From Chryseobacterium sp. (GTDB lineage Bacteria > Bacteroidota > Bacteroidia > Flavobacteriales > Weeksellaceae), in contig JAITMC010000025.1 of the NCBI GenBank assembly GCA_031277615.1, positions 1-64,000 of the forward strand: 64,000 nt of DNA, read 5' to 3'. Position numbers and translations under genes: made by a program. Below the pieces are notes generated by a model, which worked only from the letters and a program-made list of their open reading frames with translations, made no database searches and was not told the origin of the DNA. Each line of letters begins with the position of its first letter. Within the stretch, counting starts at the first letter, position 1. Below are positions 51,475 through 59,959 of this stretch, piece after piece.

Positions 51475-53244
51475 TTATTTTAAATCGTAAATTTTACCCT
51501 TGTACTCCACCCGGTTTACAGTCATCGGAAACGTCTTCAGTTGGTAACTGTCCACCCTTCTGGAAGAACAGTAAGGGCTTACAATAAATCTGATTATTTT
51601 ATCTTTTTCTGCGGTTTCAGCAGTCCAGAAAACCACTCTGCTTCCATTTTTCACGGAAAATATTTTGCTTTTATTCCCTTCATAGAGCAAAATTTCATCT
51701 TTCTGCCCTTCATATGTATTGAGTGTTACCCTGAAAATAAAGAATACAACAACAGCTGCCATCAGCCGGACGACATTTTCAAGGCTGCATTTACGGATCA
51801 GAATTCCTAACCCATAAGCAGCACCTAATAACAGAAACATCTCAGTGAGCGTCATAGGAATATCAACATAATACAGCGCGTCAATTTCAGCAAACCAATG
51901 GATCAGTTTCAGTAAAACATGAATTCCGAAGTCATAGATCATATTCACCAATATAAAATCTGCATTCAGGGCAATGAGCACCGTCATCAGAAATGAAAAG
52001 ACAATAATCAGCTCTGAAAAAGGCACGATAACGATATTTGCAACAATGGAAATGAAAGAAAACTGATGAAAATAATACAGAACCAAAGGCAAAGTTGCCC
52101 ATTGGGCAGACAGTGAAATTGTAATGGTATTAAACAACAGTTTTTTAAGGTAATGGTCCTGTCTGGGAAAGTATTTTAACAAAGGCTGATTGAACCAGAA
52201 GATCCCCAGAACCGCTAAAAAGCTGAGTTGAAATCCTACATCAAACAGCTGTTGCGTATCCATACAGAGAATGATGAGGGCAGAAAGAGAGAGGGAATGC
52301 AGAAGATCGGGTTTTCTCTGAAGAAGGACGTACACAAAATACACACTCAGCATGATGCAGGAACGTACCACCGAATTTCCAAAGCCAATAAATGCCGCAA
52401 ATATCCAAATGCACGTGACACTTAGAATGACAGCATATTTCCTGAACCGTAACGGACTAAACCGAGCCAGCACAAAATAAAACAGGCCAAAGATCACCAC
52501 GACATGCGTTCCGGAGATCGCCAGCAGATGAACCAGCCCTGATCTGTTGAAATCCTGCACCGTTCCCGAATCGGTTTCCGTTCTGTCTGCGAGGATAATT
52601 CCTTTTAAAAACTCCCTTGTTTTACCGTCCATCACGGTATGATCAATCTTTTGCAGAACATTAAGTCTGTTCTGCCTGACTTTTTCTTCATTGCTCAGAT
52701 CGTTTCTGGCAGCAGATGTAATCTCACCGGAAATATAGCACTGATACCCGATACCCTTCCGGTTTAAATACCGGGCATAGTTGAACTGAAAATCATATTG
52801 CGGAGCTTTGGGTTGTGTGATATAAGCCTCTGCTCTGTAATAATGTTCAAAATCAAGCTCCTTGCTTTGTTTCGGCAGGTAAATGATGGCATCAAACCGA
52901 TGTTTTCCGGTCTGAACTTCAGCTTCATATTTTTTGTTTTTCTCTGAAGAATTTAATTTTTTTGAGATTTTGAAAACAATTTTTTCACGGGGAGGAAAAG
53001 TAAAAGCTTCCGGCTGGAAGGTGTTAAAAAAATGAAGAATTATCCCCATTCCGAAAAACATCATTCCCAATAACACAGCTTTCGCTTTGTAAAGAAAATA
53101 AGAATGAAAAAAGGTCAAGACAAAGATGAAAAAACAACATCCTATCACACCATACACAGGAATTTCACCGCATATAAAAGTATCCTGAAATAAGATTCCC
53201 AGAATAAAACATAAAGCCAGAATAAGAAGCGGCTGTTTGCTCAA
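51475..53244 (-). CDS. ComEC/Rec2-family competence membrane protein
   Basis: This 589-residue membrane protein has an N-terminal hydrophobic segment and a DUF4131-like OB region (about 70-200; KYEAEVQTGKHRFDAIIYLP). The Competence domain (about 215-480) has the signature FNRSGLVHLLAISGTHVVVIFGLFY and many transmembrane helices. ComEC forms the inner-membrane channel for single-stranded DNA in natural transformation. The usual C-terminal metallo-beta-lactamase domain is absent; about 100 residues of mixed strands end the protein. It stands alone between sdhC and a GH99-like gene. Confidence 0.87.
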   Translation of the reverse strand: MSKQPLLILALCFILGILFQDTFICGEIPVYGVIGCCFFIFVLTFFHSYFLYKAKAVLLGMMFFGMGIILHFFNTFQPEAFTFPPREKIVFKISKKLNSSEKNKKYEAEVQTGKHRFDAIIYLPKQSKELDFEHYYRAEAYITQPKAPQYDFQFNYARYLNRKGIGYQCYISGEITSAARNDLSNEEKVRQNRLNVLQKIDHTVMDGKTREFLKGIILADRTETDSGTVQDFNRSGLVHLLAISGTHVVVIFGLFYFVLARFSPLRFRKYAVILSVTCIWIFAAFIGFGNSVVRSCIMLSVYFVYVLLQRKPDLLHSLSLSALIILCMDTQQLFDVGFQLSFLAVLGIFWFNQPLLKYFPRQDHYLKKLLFNTITISLSAQWATLPLVLYYFHQFSFISIVANIVIVPFSELIIVFSFLMTVLIALNADFILVNMIYDFGIHVLLKLIHWFAEIDALYYVDIPMTLTEMFLLLGAAYGLGILIRKCSLENVVRLMAAVVVFFIFRVTLNTYEGQKDEILLYEGNKSKIFSVKNGSRVVFWTAETAEKDKIIRFIVSPYCSSRRVDSYQLKTFPMTVNRVEYKGKIYDLK

Positions 53245-53427
53245 CGTGATGATTTTGACCTATAATTTATGAATTTACAGGCTGAATAATTAACTCCTTA
53301 TTTGCATAATTCCACTATTACACGTCAGAGAATAAACAATAGCAAGCCTGATTATTTACTTTAAAATCGGAAAATGAAAGTAAAAAATAAAACAGCCTTA
53401 TAAGATAGCTTTGTACCGGGAAGATAT

Positions 53428-54519
53428 TTATTTCTTTTTCAGGAATTGATCAGTAAGCCGCTTTGTTTCTTTGAGATAAAACCGCGGATCTTTGCCATAG
53501 TCTTCATAGGTAAAAGTTCCCGCTTTTTTAGGAATGGCAGGTTCTATCTGCGTTCCTTCGTGCCATTCGTTGAAAGAAGTAATTCCGATGAGTTCAGGGG
53601 ATATTTTTATAGCCGCACTAAACATTTTTTCATAATATTTCCCGTTATCCCGGCTTTTGAAATTGGCTTCATTCCAGGGTCTGATCCTCGTATCAGAATA
53701 TCCCGGACCTACACAGGGGATGAAAAGAAGATGTCTTTTCCGTGCATACTCAGCTAGGTAAGCCCAGTTAGCCATTGTGCTACCGAAGACAAATCCTTCA
53801 CTGGCAAAGTAGGTATAAAAGCCATCGAAGCCGGCTTTATCAAAAAAAGACGAATCATCTTTCTCTACCCATAATCCGATGTAAAGTGCATCCAGATCTG
53901 TATTTCTTACAGATTGCCCTCCTTTTTCAGATAAGAGTTCAGACCATTCTCCGGGAGCAATTTTATAGCTGTCATAGACATAAAACAAAGGCTTTCCTTC
54001 TTTTTTGTAAAAGGCATGATGCCCCGAATAGGCATGAATGAGATAAGCGATCTGCTCTTTGAATTCAGTAATATTTTTGTAGAAAGGTTCTATATGAAAG
54101 GCTATTTTCAATCCGAAATGATCTGCTGCGTCCAGATATTGCAGGGCACTTTTATCGGTAAAAGAGTCTTTTCCCAACCAGCTTAACACGACTACGCCCA
54201 CTCCGGATTCCCTGATCATTTTCATATGTTCACGGATGATTTTCGGATCGTTGGAACTGTAATTCCCCAGAGAAGGATAAAAATTGGCTCCGATATCATC
54301 ACCACCTTTATAATTTCCCAGATTATTCCATTTCGGATCTTTCCAATGGGGTAAAATTTCGTGGTTCCAGTGATGATAAGCACCATCAACAGAAGGATTA
54401 CCGTACCAACCGTAATAGAAGATCTGAACCCGCTCCCTTGAATTCTGTTCCTGAGCGGAGGTATTAACGGATAAGAACAGCAACAGGAAGGTGATCACAA
54501 AATTTCTCATACCGCTCAT
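53428..54519 (-). CDS. Glycoside hydrolase family 99-like protein
   Basis: The 363-residue exported protein has a signal peptide (ending NTSAQ, about residue 23). It opens with VQIFYYGWYGNPSVDGAYHH and YPSLGNYSS, typical of GH99 and related family 71/99 (beta/alpha)8 barrels. Then come GVVVLSWLGK and near the end ITSFNEWHEGTQIEPA, with acidic residues fitting the catalytic or substrate-binding strand. GH99 enzymes are endo-alpha-mannosidases or mannanases that cut within alpha-mannose chains; the exact substrate here is unknown. A second ATG three codons in (54510) is equally possible as the start. No polysaccharide-utilisation partners (SusC/D) are adjacent. Confidence 0.85.
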   Translation of the reverse strand: MSGMRNFVITFLLLFLSVNTSAQEQNSRERVQIFYYGWYGNPSVDGAYHHWNHEILPHWKDPKWNNLGNYKGGDDIGANFYPSLGNYSSNDPKIIREHMKMIRESGVGVVVLSWLGKDSFTDKSALQYLDAADHFGLKIAFHIEPFYKNITEFKEQIAYLIHAYSGHHAFYKKEGKPLFYVYDSYKIAPGEWSELLSEKGGQSVRNTDLDALYIGLWVEKDDSSFFDKAGFDGFYTYFASEGFVFGSTMANWAYLAEYARKRHLLFIPCVGPGYSDTRIRPWNEANFKSRDNGKYYEKMFSAAIKISPELIGITSFNEWHEGTQIEPAIPKKAGTFTYEDYGKDPRFYLKETKRLTDQFLKKK

Positions 54520-54578
54520 TTTTAATCGTTATCTAGTCAGGTTATAAGTTATATTTTCAGGAAACAGTGAATGGATGA

Positions 54579-55691
54579 TTAGGGTTGGGCAACCTTCAGT
54601 ATTACGCCTGCTGCATTTTCACTGGCACCTTTTCCGCCCAGTTTTTCTCTTAAAAGCCTGTAGTCTTCCAATACTTTTGTTCTTGTTTCTCCTTTCAGCA
54701 TTTTATGGAGCTCGCTCACCAGATTTTGGGTATTAAGATCGCTCTGAATAAGCTCTTTTACCACTTCCCTGTCCATAATCAGATTCACCAGGGATATGTA
54801 ACTGATGTTTTTTACAAGTCTTTTGGCAATAGCATAGGAAATGCTGCTGCCACGGTAGCATACCACTTCGGGAATATTCAGCAATGCCGTTTCCAGGGTA
54901 GCCGTTCCGGAAGTAACGAGAGCTGCTTTGGAGCATCTCAGCAGATCATAGGTACGGTTGGAAACAAAATGCACATTATCATCCACATATTTCTGATAGA
55001 ATTCTTTCGGAAGGCTTGGGGCTCCGGCAATCACAAACTGATATTCTGTGAAATGAGGTCTTACGGAAAGCATGATCTCAAGCATTTTCTCCACTTCCTG
55101 TTTTCGGGATCCCGGAAGAAGTGCGATAATCTCTTTTTCATTCAGCCCATGCTCTTTTTTAAAACCATCAATGCTGATCTCCTGAAGGGTAGAAATAGCA
55201 TCCAGCAAAGGGTGCCCTACAAAATGGGAATGGACGCCGTGCTTTTTGTAAAAATCTTCTTCAAAAGGAAGGATCACCATCATCTCATCCACATATTTTT
55301 TAATGATTTCCACTCTTCCTTCTTTCCATGCCCACAGCTGAGGAGAAATATAGTATACCACTTTTATTCCCAGTTCTTTAGCAAATTTTGCAATTCTCAG
55401 GTTAAATCCGGGATAATCGATCAGTACCAGTACATCCGGTTTATTTTTCCGGATATCTTCTTTACAGAATTTGATATTGTTGAGGATGGTTCTAAGGTTC
55501 ATGGCCACTTCCAGAAATCCCATAAAAGCAAGATCGCGATAGTGTTTCACAATGGTCCCCCCCTGCGCCTGCATAAGATCTCCACCCCAAAAACGGAATT
55601 CAGCTTCAGGATCTTTTATTTTAAGGGCTTTCATCAAATTGCTCCCATGCAGATCACCGGAAGCTTCTCCTGCAATAATGTAATATTTCAT
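54579..55691 (-). CDS. lpxB: Lipid-A-disaccharide synthase
   Basis: The 370-residue GT-B fold enzyme begins MKYYIIAGEASGDLHGSNLM, the LpxB signature. Further motifs are FRFWGGDLMQAQGG, VYYISPQLWAWKEGRV, LLPGSRKQEVEKMLEIML and VTSGTATLETAL. It joins UDP-2,3-diacylglucosamine and lipid X to form the lipid A disaccharide at the inner membrane. The gene shows that this Gram-negative makes lipopolysaccharide or lipooligosaccharide. It lies divergently from the DUF2480 gene, with 155 bases between. Confidence 0.96.
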   Translation of the reverse strand: MKYYIIAGEASGDLHGSNLMKALKIKDPEAEFRFWGGDLMQAQGGTIVKHYRDLAFMGFLEVAMNLRTILNNIKFCKEDIRKNKPDVLVLIDYPGFNLRIAKFAKELGIKVVYYISPQLWAWKEGRVEIIKKYVDEMMVILPFEEDFYKKHGVHSHFVGHPLLDAISTLQEISIDGFKKEHGLNEKEIIALLPGSRKQEVEKMLEIMLSVRPHFTEYQFVIAGAPSLPKEFYQKYVDDNVHFVSNRTYDLLRCSKAALVTSGTATLETALLNIPEVVCYRGSSISYAIAKRLVKNISYISLVNLIMDREVVKELIQSDLNTQNLVSELHKMLKGETRTKVLEDYRLLREKLGGKGASENAAGVILKVAQP

Positions 55692-55818
55692 TTCTTACGA
55701 AATCTCTTTTTATGGTTACAACCTTCATGATGCCTGTTCCATAGGGTAACTCTGAATCATGGGAGGTTTCTATGATAAGGATAGAGAACAAATTAAGACA
55801 GGTATAGATCTTAATTTG

Positions 55819-55826
55819 TAAATTTG
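55819..55826 (+). promoter_or_regulatory. -7 box of the DUF2480 gene
   Basis: TAAATTTG fits TAnnTTTG and ends 21 bases before the ATG at 55847. Confidence 0.5.
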
Positions 55827-55846
55827 CTCAAAGATAATGATAAAAA

Positions 55847-56356
55847 ATGTCAGAAGAATTTGAAATCCGAAATAAAGTTGCCGAAAGCGGTTTAATCAAT
55901 TTTGATCTTACAGACCTTGTTCCGAAAGGGGAAAGAAAAGGGATTGATCTGAAAGATTTTCTGTTTATGGAAATGATCCTCAAGGAAAAAGACTTCCGTG
56001 AAAAGGTGGCTGCTATTGATGTTGAAGAATACCGTGACACTTACGTATACATCTACAATTCTGCAGATGCTATTGTTCCGCTCTGGGCTTATTTTTTACT
56101 GACGGCAAAACTGACGGAGGTTACTAAAAAAATTGTTTTCGGTAACCGCGAGGATCTTGAAGTGATCTTAATGCACAATGCCATCCAGCGCTATGATTTT
56201 GATGGGATGAGAGGCAAAAGGGTTCTGGTAAAAGGATGTTCGGATAAAGAAATCCCGGAAAACGCTTATATCGAGCTGGTGGAACAGCTTCAGCCCATTG
56301 TAAAATCCCTGATGTTTGGTGAGGCATGCTCCAATGTTCCTATTTTTAAAAATTAA
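55847..56356 (+). CDS. DUF2480 family protein
   Basis: The 169-residue soluble, acidic protein begins MSEEFEIRNKVAESGLINFDL. Family-like parts are LVPKGERKGIDLKDFLFMEMILKEKDFRE, YNSADAIVPLWAYFLL and KGCSDKEIPENAYIELVE. It is conserved across Bacteroidota; the biochemical role is unknown. The conserved KGC...E stretch near the C-terminus could bind a metal or cofactor (speculative). It has its own promoter and is probably monocistronic. Confidence 0.82.
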   Translation: MSEEFEIRNKVAESGLINFDLTDLVPKGERKGIDLKDFLFMEMILKEKDFREKVAAIDVEEYRDTYVYIYNSADAIVPLWAYFLLTAKLTEVTKKIVFGNREDLEVILMHNAIQRYDFDGMRGKRVLVKGCSDKEIPENAYIELVEQLQPIVKSLMFGEACSNVPIFKN

Positions 56357-56456
56357 CAGGTCCCGGAAAACGCTGCTGCCGTTCAATAAAGCTTAGAATT
56401 CAAAAACTTTAACAATAATTAAGAAGTAAAGCAATTTTCCAAGGCATATTTTTTGA

Positions 56457-56464
56457 TAACTTTG
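56457..56464 (+). promoter_or_regulatory. -7 box of the DUF937 gene
   Basis: TAACTTTG fits TAnnTTTG and lies 31 bases before the ATG at 56496. Confidence 0.55.
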
Positions 56465-56495
56465 GTTCACTTAATATTTAAAATAAACACAAACT

Positions 56496-57152
56496 ATGAG
56501 TTTAATTGACCTACTTACAGGGAACACCAGCAATCAGGTTGCTGAACAGGCAGAAAACAAATTTGGGATCAGCAGAAACCAGATTATCGCTTTACTGGCA
56601 GTCGCTGCCCCTCTGATTATTTCTTACCTCAGAAATAAATCACAGGACGCCAAAGAAGCCGAAGCCCTGAATAATGCCCTGGATAAAGACCACGACGGAA
56701 GTATCCTAAACGATGCTTCACAGATTGAGTCCAGACAGGCTGAAGGAGGATCTATCCTTGATCATATTTTCGGAGGCCAGAAAAACAATGTAGAAAACCA
56801 GCTTTCTCAGAATACCGGAATTTCTATTGATAAAATCGGGCCTATCCTTGCGATGCTTGCTCCGGTTGTCATGGGATATATCGGAAAAGAGAAGCAGCAG
56901 AGCAACGTAGGTGCCGGAGGTCTGGGAGATCTTTTGGGAGGTATTCTTGGTAATGCATCCAATCAGGCTCAGGCTCAGCAGTCTAACCCTTTGAACGACA
57001 TTTTAGGAAGTGTTTTAGAAGGCGGACAGTCTCAGTCTTCAGGAAGCCCGCTGAATGATATTTTAGGAAGTGTTCTTGGAGGCGGTAACAGCAATCAGCA
57101 GCAAGGAGGCGGCTTAGGCAGTATCCTTGGGAATATTTTAGGAGGAAAATAA
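56496..57152 (+). CDS. DUF937 domain-containing protein
   Basis: The 218-residue protein has two DUF937-like helical halves: about 1-55 (ENKFGISRNQIIALLAVAAPL) and about 95-130 (SQNTGISIDKIGPILAMLAPV). A low-complexity tail rich in Gly, Gln, Ser and Asn follows (about 140-218). In it LNDILGSVL-type units recur: GGLGDLLGGILG, NPLNDILGSVLEGG, SPLNDILGSVLGGG, GGLGSILGNILGG. Function is unknown. The repeated tail and YidB-like DUF937 fold suggest self-assembly or binding (inference). It is monocistronic with a strong terminator. Confidence 0.85.
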   Translation: MSLIDLLTGNTSNQVAEQAENKFGISRNQIIALLAVAAPLIISYLRNKSQDAKEAEALNNALDKDHDGSILNDASQIESRQAEGGSILDHIFGGQKNNVENQLSQNTGISIDKIGPILAMLAPVVMGYIGKEKQQSNVGAGGLGDLLGGILGNASNQAQAQQSNPLNDILGSVLEGGQSQSSGSPLNDILGSVLGGGNSNQQQGGGLGSILGNILGGK

Positions 57153-57168
57153 TTTAATTTGTATAGTA

Positions 57169-57199
57169 AAAAGGCCGGAGAAATTTCTCCGGCCTTTTT
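57169..57199 (+). terminator. Bidirectional terminator, DUF937 / bTHX
   Basis: AAAAGGCCGGAGAAA pairs perfectly with TTTCTCCGGCCTTTT, giving a very strong hairpin with T runs on both strands. It ends the DUF937 gene and the convergent bTHX gene, whose stop is at 57204. Confidence 0.93.
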
Positions 57200-57203
57200 A
57201 GTT

Positions 57204-57317
57204 TTACGACTTTGCTTTGTTTTCGGCAGTCCTTTTAGAGGATTTTCTCGGTCTTCTTTTTCCGTAGCTTCCCGCGTTGATCTTTCCTCTTCTTGATTTT
57301 TTGTCTCCTTTTCCCAT
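57204..57317 (-). CDS. 30S ribosomal protein THX (bTHX)
   Basis: This short minus-strand frame encodes 37 residues, MGKGDKKSRRGKINAGSYGK, continuing RRPRKSSKRTAENKAKS. It is extremely basic and matches the bTHX family (first known from Thermus, common in Bacteroidota), a peptide that sits in the head of the 30S subunit and stabilises rRNA. It is below most gene-length cut-offs and easily missed. It ends 5 bases from the shared terminator at 57169-57199. Confidence 0.9.
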   Translation of the reverse strand: MGKGDKKSRRGKINAGSYGKRRPRKSSKRTAENKAKS

Positions 57318-57452
57318 AGTAAAGTATTTGTTGATTAAAACGAATTTACAAAATACGGTTTAAACCCCGGGAAATAAAGCTGTTAAAGTTTTTATAAAAG
57401 ATGGGTGATGAGGTGATGGATGACACGATCAGCCGTTTAGCTAATCATCTGT

Positions 57453-58013
57453 TTATCCTTCAAAATCGCCACAATCATGCTCTTTGAAAAGCGGTAAGGC
57501 TTTCGGAGTTGTAAAATATTTTGACAGTCTTTTATTTTTTAATTCCAGTTTTGGTCCTTCTACCACCAGCTCGTAAACAGGAGCCTTATCAATTTGAGTT
57601 ATCATGTAAGTTCTTTCCGGTGTTTTCAGAACGGTTCTGTTTCCTTCATTAGAGAATGAGAAATCCCTGATGTCGAAAATATCTTTTTCATCGCAGACAT
57701 TCGTCCATCTGATTTTATCCTTTGTTACCGATAAGCTTGCCAGATCGCATGAATAACAGTTGCCGGAGAATTCAATACCATATTTTTCATATACCTCTTT
57801 ACTTTTGGCATCCAAAACATCAATAGGGACCAATGCTGAGAAGTCAGCCGGCAGTTCGGGTTGGGTTACTGCAATCTTTGCCGGAGCGGGCACAGCAGCA
57901 TCTGTATTTTCTGAGTTTACGGAATCTGCTTTATCCGCTTTCTTTTCTGTAGCAGGTGAACAGGAAGCCAGCAAAACTATCATTACCGAAAAGCTGATCA
58001 TTATCTTTTTCAT
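57453..58013 (-). CDS. Unrecognised lipoprotein
   Basis: The 186-residue protein has a lipoprotein signal, LLASCSPATEKK, with Cys 18. A linker rich in Ala and Asp (about 22-50) follows, then a small compact domain with three cysteines in CYSCDLASLSVTKDKIRWTNVC and a final Cys in HDCGDFEG, which may form disulfides in the periplasm. No family is recognised. It is divergent from the next lipoprotein gene at 58155, with 141 bases between them. Confidence 0.7.
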   Translation of the reverse strand: MKKIMISFSVMIVLLASCSPATEKKADKADSVNSENTDAAVPAPAKIAVTQPELPADFSALVPIDVLDAKSKEVYEKYGIEFSGNCYSCDLASLSVTKDKIRWTNVCDEKDIFDIRDFSFSNEGNRTVLKTPERTYMITQIDKAPVYELVVEGPKLELKNKRLSKYFTTPKALPLFKEHDCGDFEG

Positions 58014-58154
58014 AGGTATAAGTTATTTATCGTTTGTAAAATTGTTTAAAACAGGCCAATCAATATATCCCTGTTTTCAGCCATTTATGCCCTATCTTAC
58101 GCTGTTTTATTGGTACCTGATCCGAATCCTGATATTTTTGCTGAAAAATAAAAA

Positions 58155-59225
58155 ATGAAAATCTTATATCCCTTCTGTATATTCTCCCTAATCGCTTTCA
58201 CAGGATGTAGCCCGAAAAGTAAAACGCCGGAAACCCACAAACCAGAAGCCGGAGCTGCACAAAAAGTGATCACATTTGCTGATTTCAAAAAGATAAAGGG
58301 TGTGGAGAATGTACAGGATGTCCCTTTTGAGCTATTTACCAAACTGGATTCCGTACAGTTTTTTGTGGCTCCTGACAAAAATGCTGCCCATCTGAAAATT
58401 GCCTATAATAAATTCGATAATTATTACGGTTTTGAAGAGTTTGATGACTTTTATGCTATTCATTACAGCATCAATAATGTTATCTCAAACAGTATTGAAG
58501 CGTTTGTACTGAAATCAGAGTTCACATCTGCCTCGGAACTTACTTTACAGGGTGTGGATCTTTACCAGATCAGAAGCAGCATGCTGAAAGGCGCTCAGGA
58601 TGATAAAAACAAATCGTTCAGCCGATACGGTACGATAACAGAGGTTTCTGAACAGGAATTTAAAACAGCTTCCCAAAACAGGACCGATGAGGTTTTAGTC
58701 AAAAATCCGAAGGTAAAACTAAAGGGTGATGATTGGATATACACTGAAAACAATAAAGAAACCGTCATTCTACAGCATGAAAATGTATCTACAGAAGACG
58801 GGCGGTTATCCAATGAGTATATCGGGCGGTCTCCTTACCTGCATTCGGAGGTTTTCAGAGAAAATTCGGTAGAGACTTCAGATGTGTACTATTCTTTTTA
58901 CACGGTAGGAGCATCGGCTGAGTTTCAAATGTTTACCGGAGGTTATCCACAGATCCTTCCCGGTAAACAATGGATTTCCTATATTGTTTCAAACAGTGAA
59001 ACAGGAAGTGACTTCGGAGTCGGCAAGTATGTAGCACAAACTAATCTCCAGGAAGATCTTCTGTACGTTAACTTTACCAACTTCAAAATAGCTGATGCAA
59101 CCAAAGCTTTCTGGGCCGGTGAAACTTTTTACGCCGAAGTCTATCCGCTTAATTCCGCTTCCTCCAAAGGTAAAAAGCAAAAAGCGGCTTACCTGAAAAT
59201 CACGCTGAAACCGGATTTGTTTTAA
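58155..59225 (+). CDS. Unrecognised lipoprotein
   Basis: The 356-residue protein has a lipoprotein signal, SLIAFTGCSPKSKTPE (Cys near residue 16). The mature part is of mixed alpha/beta character with no repeated motif. Notable segments are YYGFEEFDDFYAIHYSI and SVETSDVYYSFYTVG. Function is unknown. Position between another unknown lipoprotein and an exported protein suggests an envelope-related cluster, but no common pathway is visible. Confidence 0.7.
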   Translation: MKILYPFCIFSLIAFTGCSPKSKTPETHKPEAGAAQKVITFADFKKIKGVENVQDVPFELFTKLDSVQFFVAPDKNAAHLKIAYNKFDNYYGFEEFDDFYAIHYSINNVISNSIEAFVLKSEFTSASELTLQGVDLYQIRSSMLKGAQDDKNKSFSRYGTITEVSEQEFKTASQNRTDEVLVKNPKVKLKGDDWIYTENNKETVILQHENVSTEDGRLSNEYIGRSPYLHSEVFRENSVETSDVYYSFYTVGASAEFQMFTGGYPQILPGKQWISYIVSNSETGSDFGVGKYVAQTNLQEDLLYVNFTNFKIADATKAFWAGETFYAEVYPLNSASSKGKKQKAAYLKITLKPDLF

Positions 59226-59287
59226 TTCTGAAATCACAATTAGAAAAACCCCTGAAATCAGCGAGTGTGTAGGGAATGAAAGTCCAA

Positions 59288-59295
59288 TATCTTTG
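59288..59295 (+). promoter_or_regulatory. -7 box of the 59315 gene
   Basis: TATCTTTG fits TAnnTTTG and ends 19 bases before the ATG. Confidence 0.5.
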
Positions 59296-59314
59296 CTGCC
59301 ATTAAAGATATACA

Positions 59315-59881
59315 ATGAAAAAAATAAGTTTAGCTTTTCTTTTTTGTCTGCTTGGTGTGATCACTTTTGCCCAATCGTTAAAAGTAGTTATTAAACAGGA
59401 CGGAAAGGTCATTCAGCCCGTAAATGATGTTTATGACTTGAAAAAGTCGGCTTTTCAATTTGAAATTACAGCATCCAATATTGAAGGTTTTTTAGTGGGA
59501 GCTACTACAAATAAGGATATTTATGCGGCGGCTATGGGTCTTTACAATGCTGATGTTCCCTGGTTTCAGAATACAGGGATGGCTGAGGAGCTTTACAACA
59601 AGGATAAAGAAATGTTTCTGATGGATTCTGCCCCGTCGTACTGGTATTACACGGATGCGAAAGATCACCGGTTCGATAAAACGCCTAAAGGCAACTTAAA
59701 ACAATGGACAGGTACGCGTACGGTGGCAAGGTTTTACGATGTGATGGTCGCACAGCCCATCAGCCTACAGGATCTTGACGGAAGAGTCTATCTGTTGATG
59801 TATGAGCCTGTTTATAATGACGAATATGATATGATCGGCAAGAAAAACCTGTTCCAGGCTGCCTTGCGATTCAAAGACTGA
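59315..59881 (+). CDS. Unrecognised exported protein
   Basis: The 188-residue protein has a signal peptide (about 1-19, ending VITFAQ) without a lipobox, so it is probably periplasmic or secreted. The mature part is rich in aromatics (PSYWYYTDAKDHRFD, VYLLMYEPVYNDEYD). No family is recognised and no T9SS tail is present. It has its own -7 box and a shared bidirectional terminator. Confidence 0.65.
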   Translation: MKKISLAFLFCLLGVITFAQSLKVVIKQDGKVIQPVNDVYDLKKSAFQFEITASNIEGFLVGATTNKDIYAAAMGLYNADVPWFQNTGMAEELYNKDKEMFLMDSAPSYWYYTDAKDHRFDKTPKGNLKQWTGTRTVARFYDVMVAQPISLQDLDGRVYLLMYEPVYNDEYDMIGKKNLFQAALRFKD

Positions 59882-59913
59882 TTCTTAGAACACCTAATTT
59901 TAAATTTTATATA

Positions 59914-59950
59914 AAAAAGGTCTGCTTTTACGATGTAAGCAGGCCTTTTT
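59914..59950 (+). terminator. Bidirectional terminator, 59315 gene / response regulator
   Basis: AAAAAGGTCTGCTT and AAGCAGGCCTTTTT form the stem around TTACGATGT, with T runs on both strands. The convergent regulator gene ends at 59960. Confidence 0.85.
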
Positions 59951-59959
59951 GTATGATGA

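Noticed and set aside
54705-55730. Open frame of 341 codons on the plus strand opposite lpxB
   Set aside because: It lies fully antisense to a clear lpxB, its translation is rich in Phe/His/Ile without any domain, and no promoter or start signal fits. It is a mirror frame produced by codon bias.
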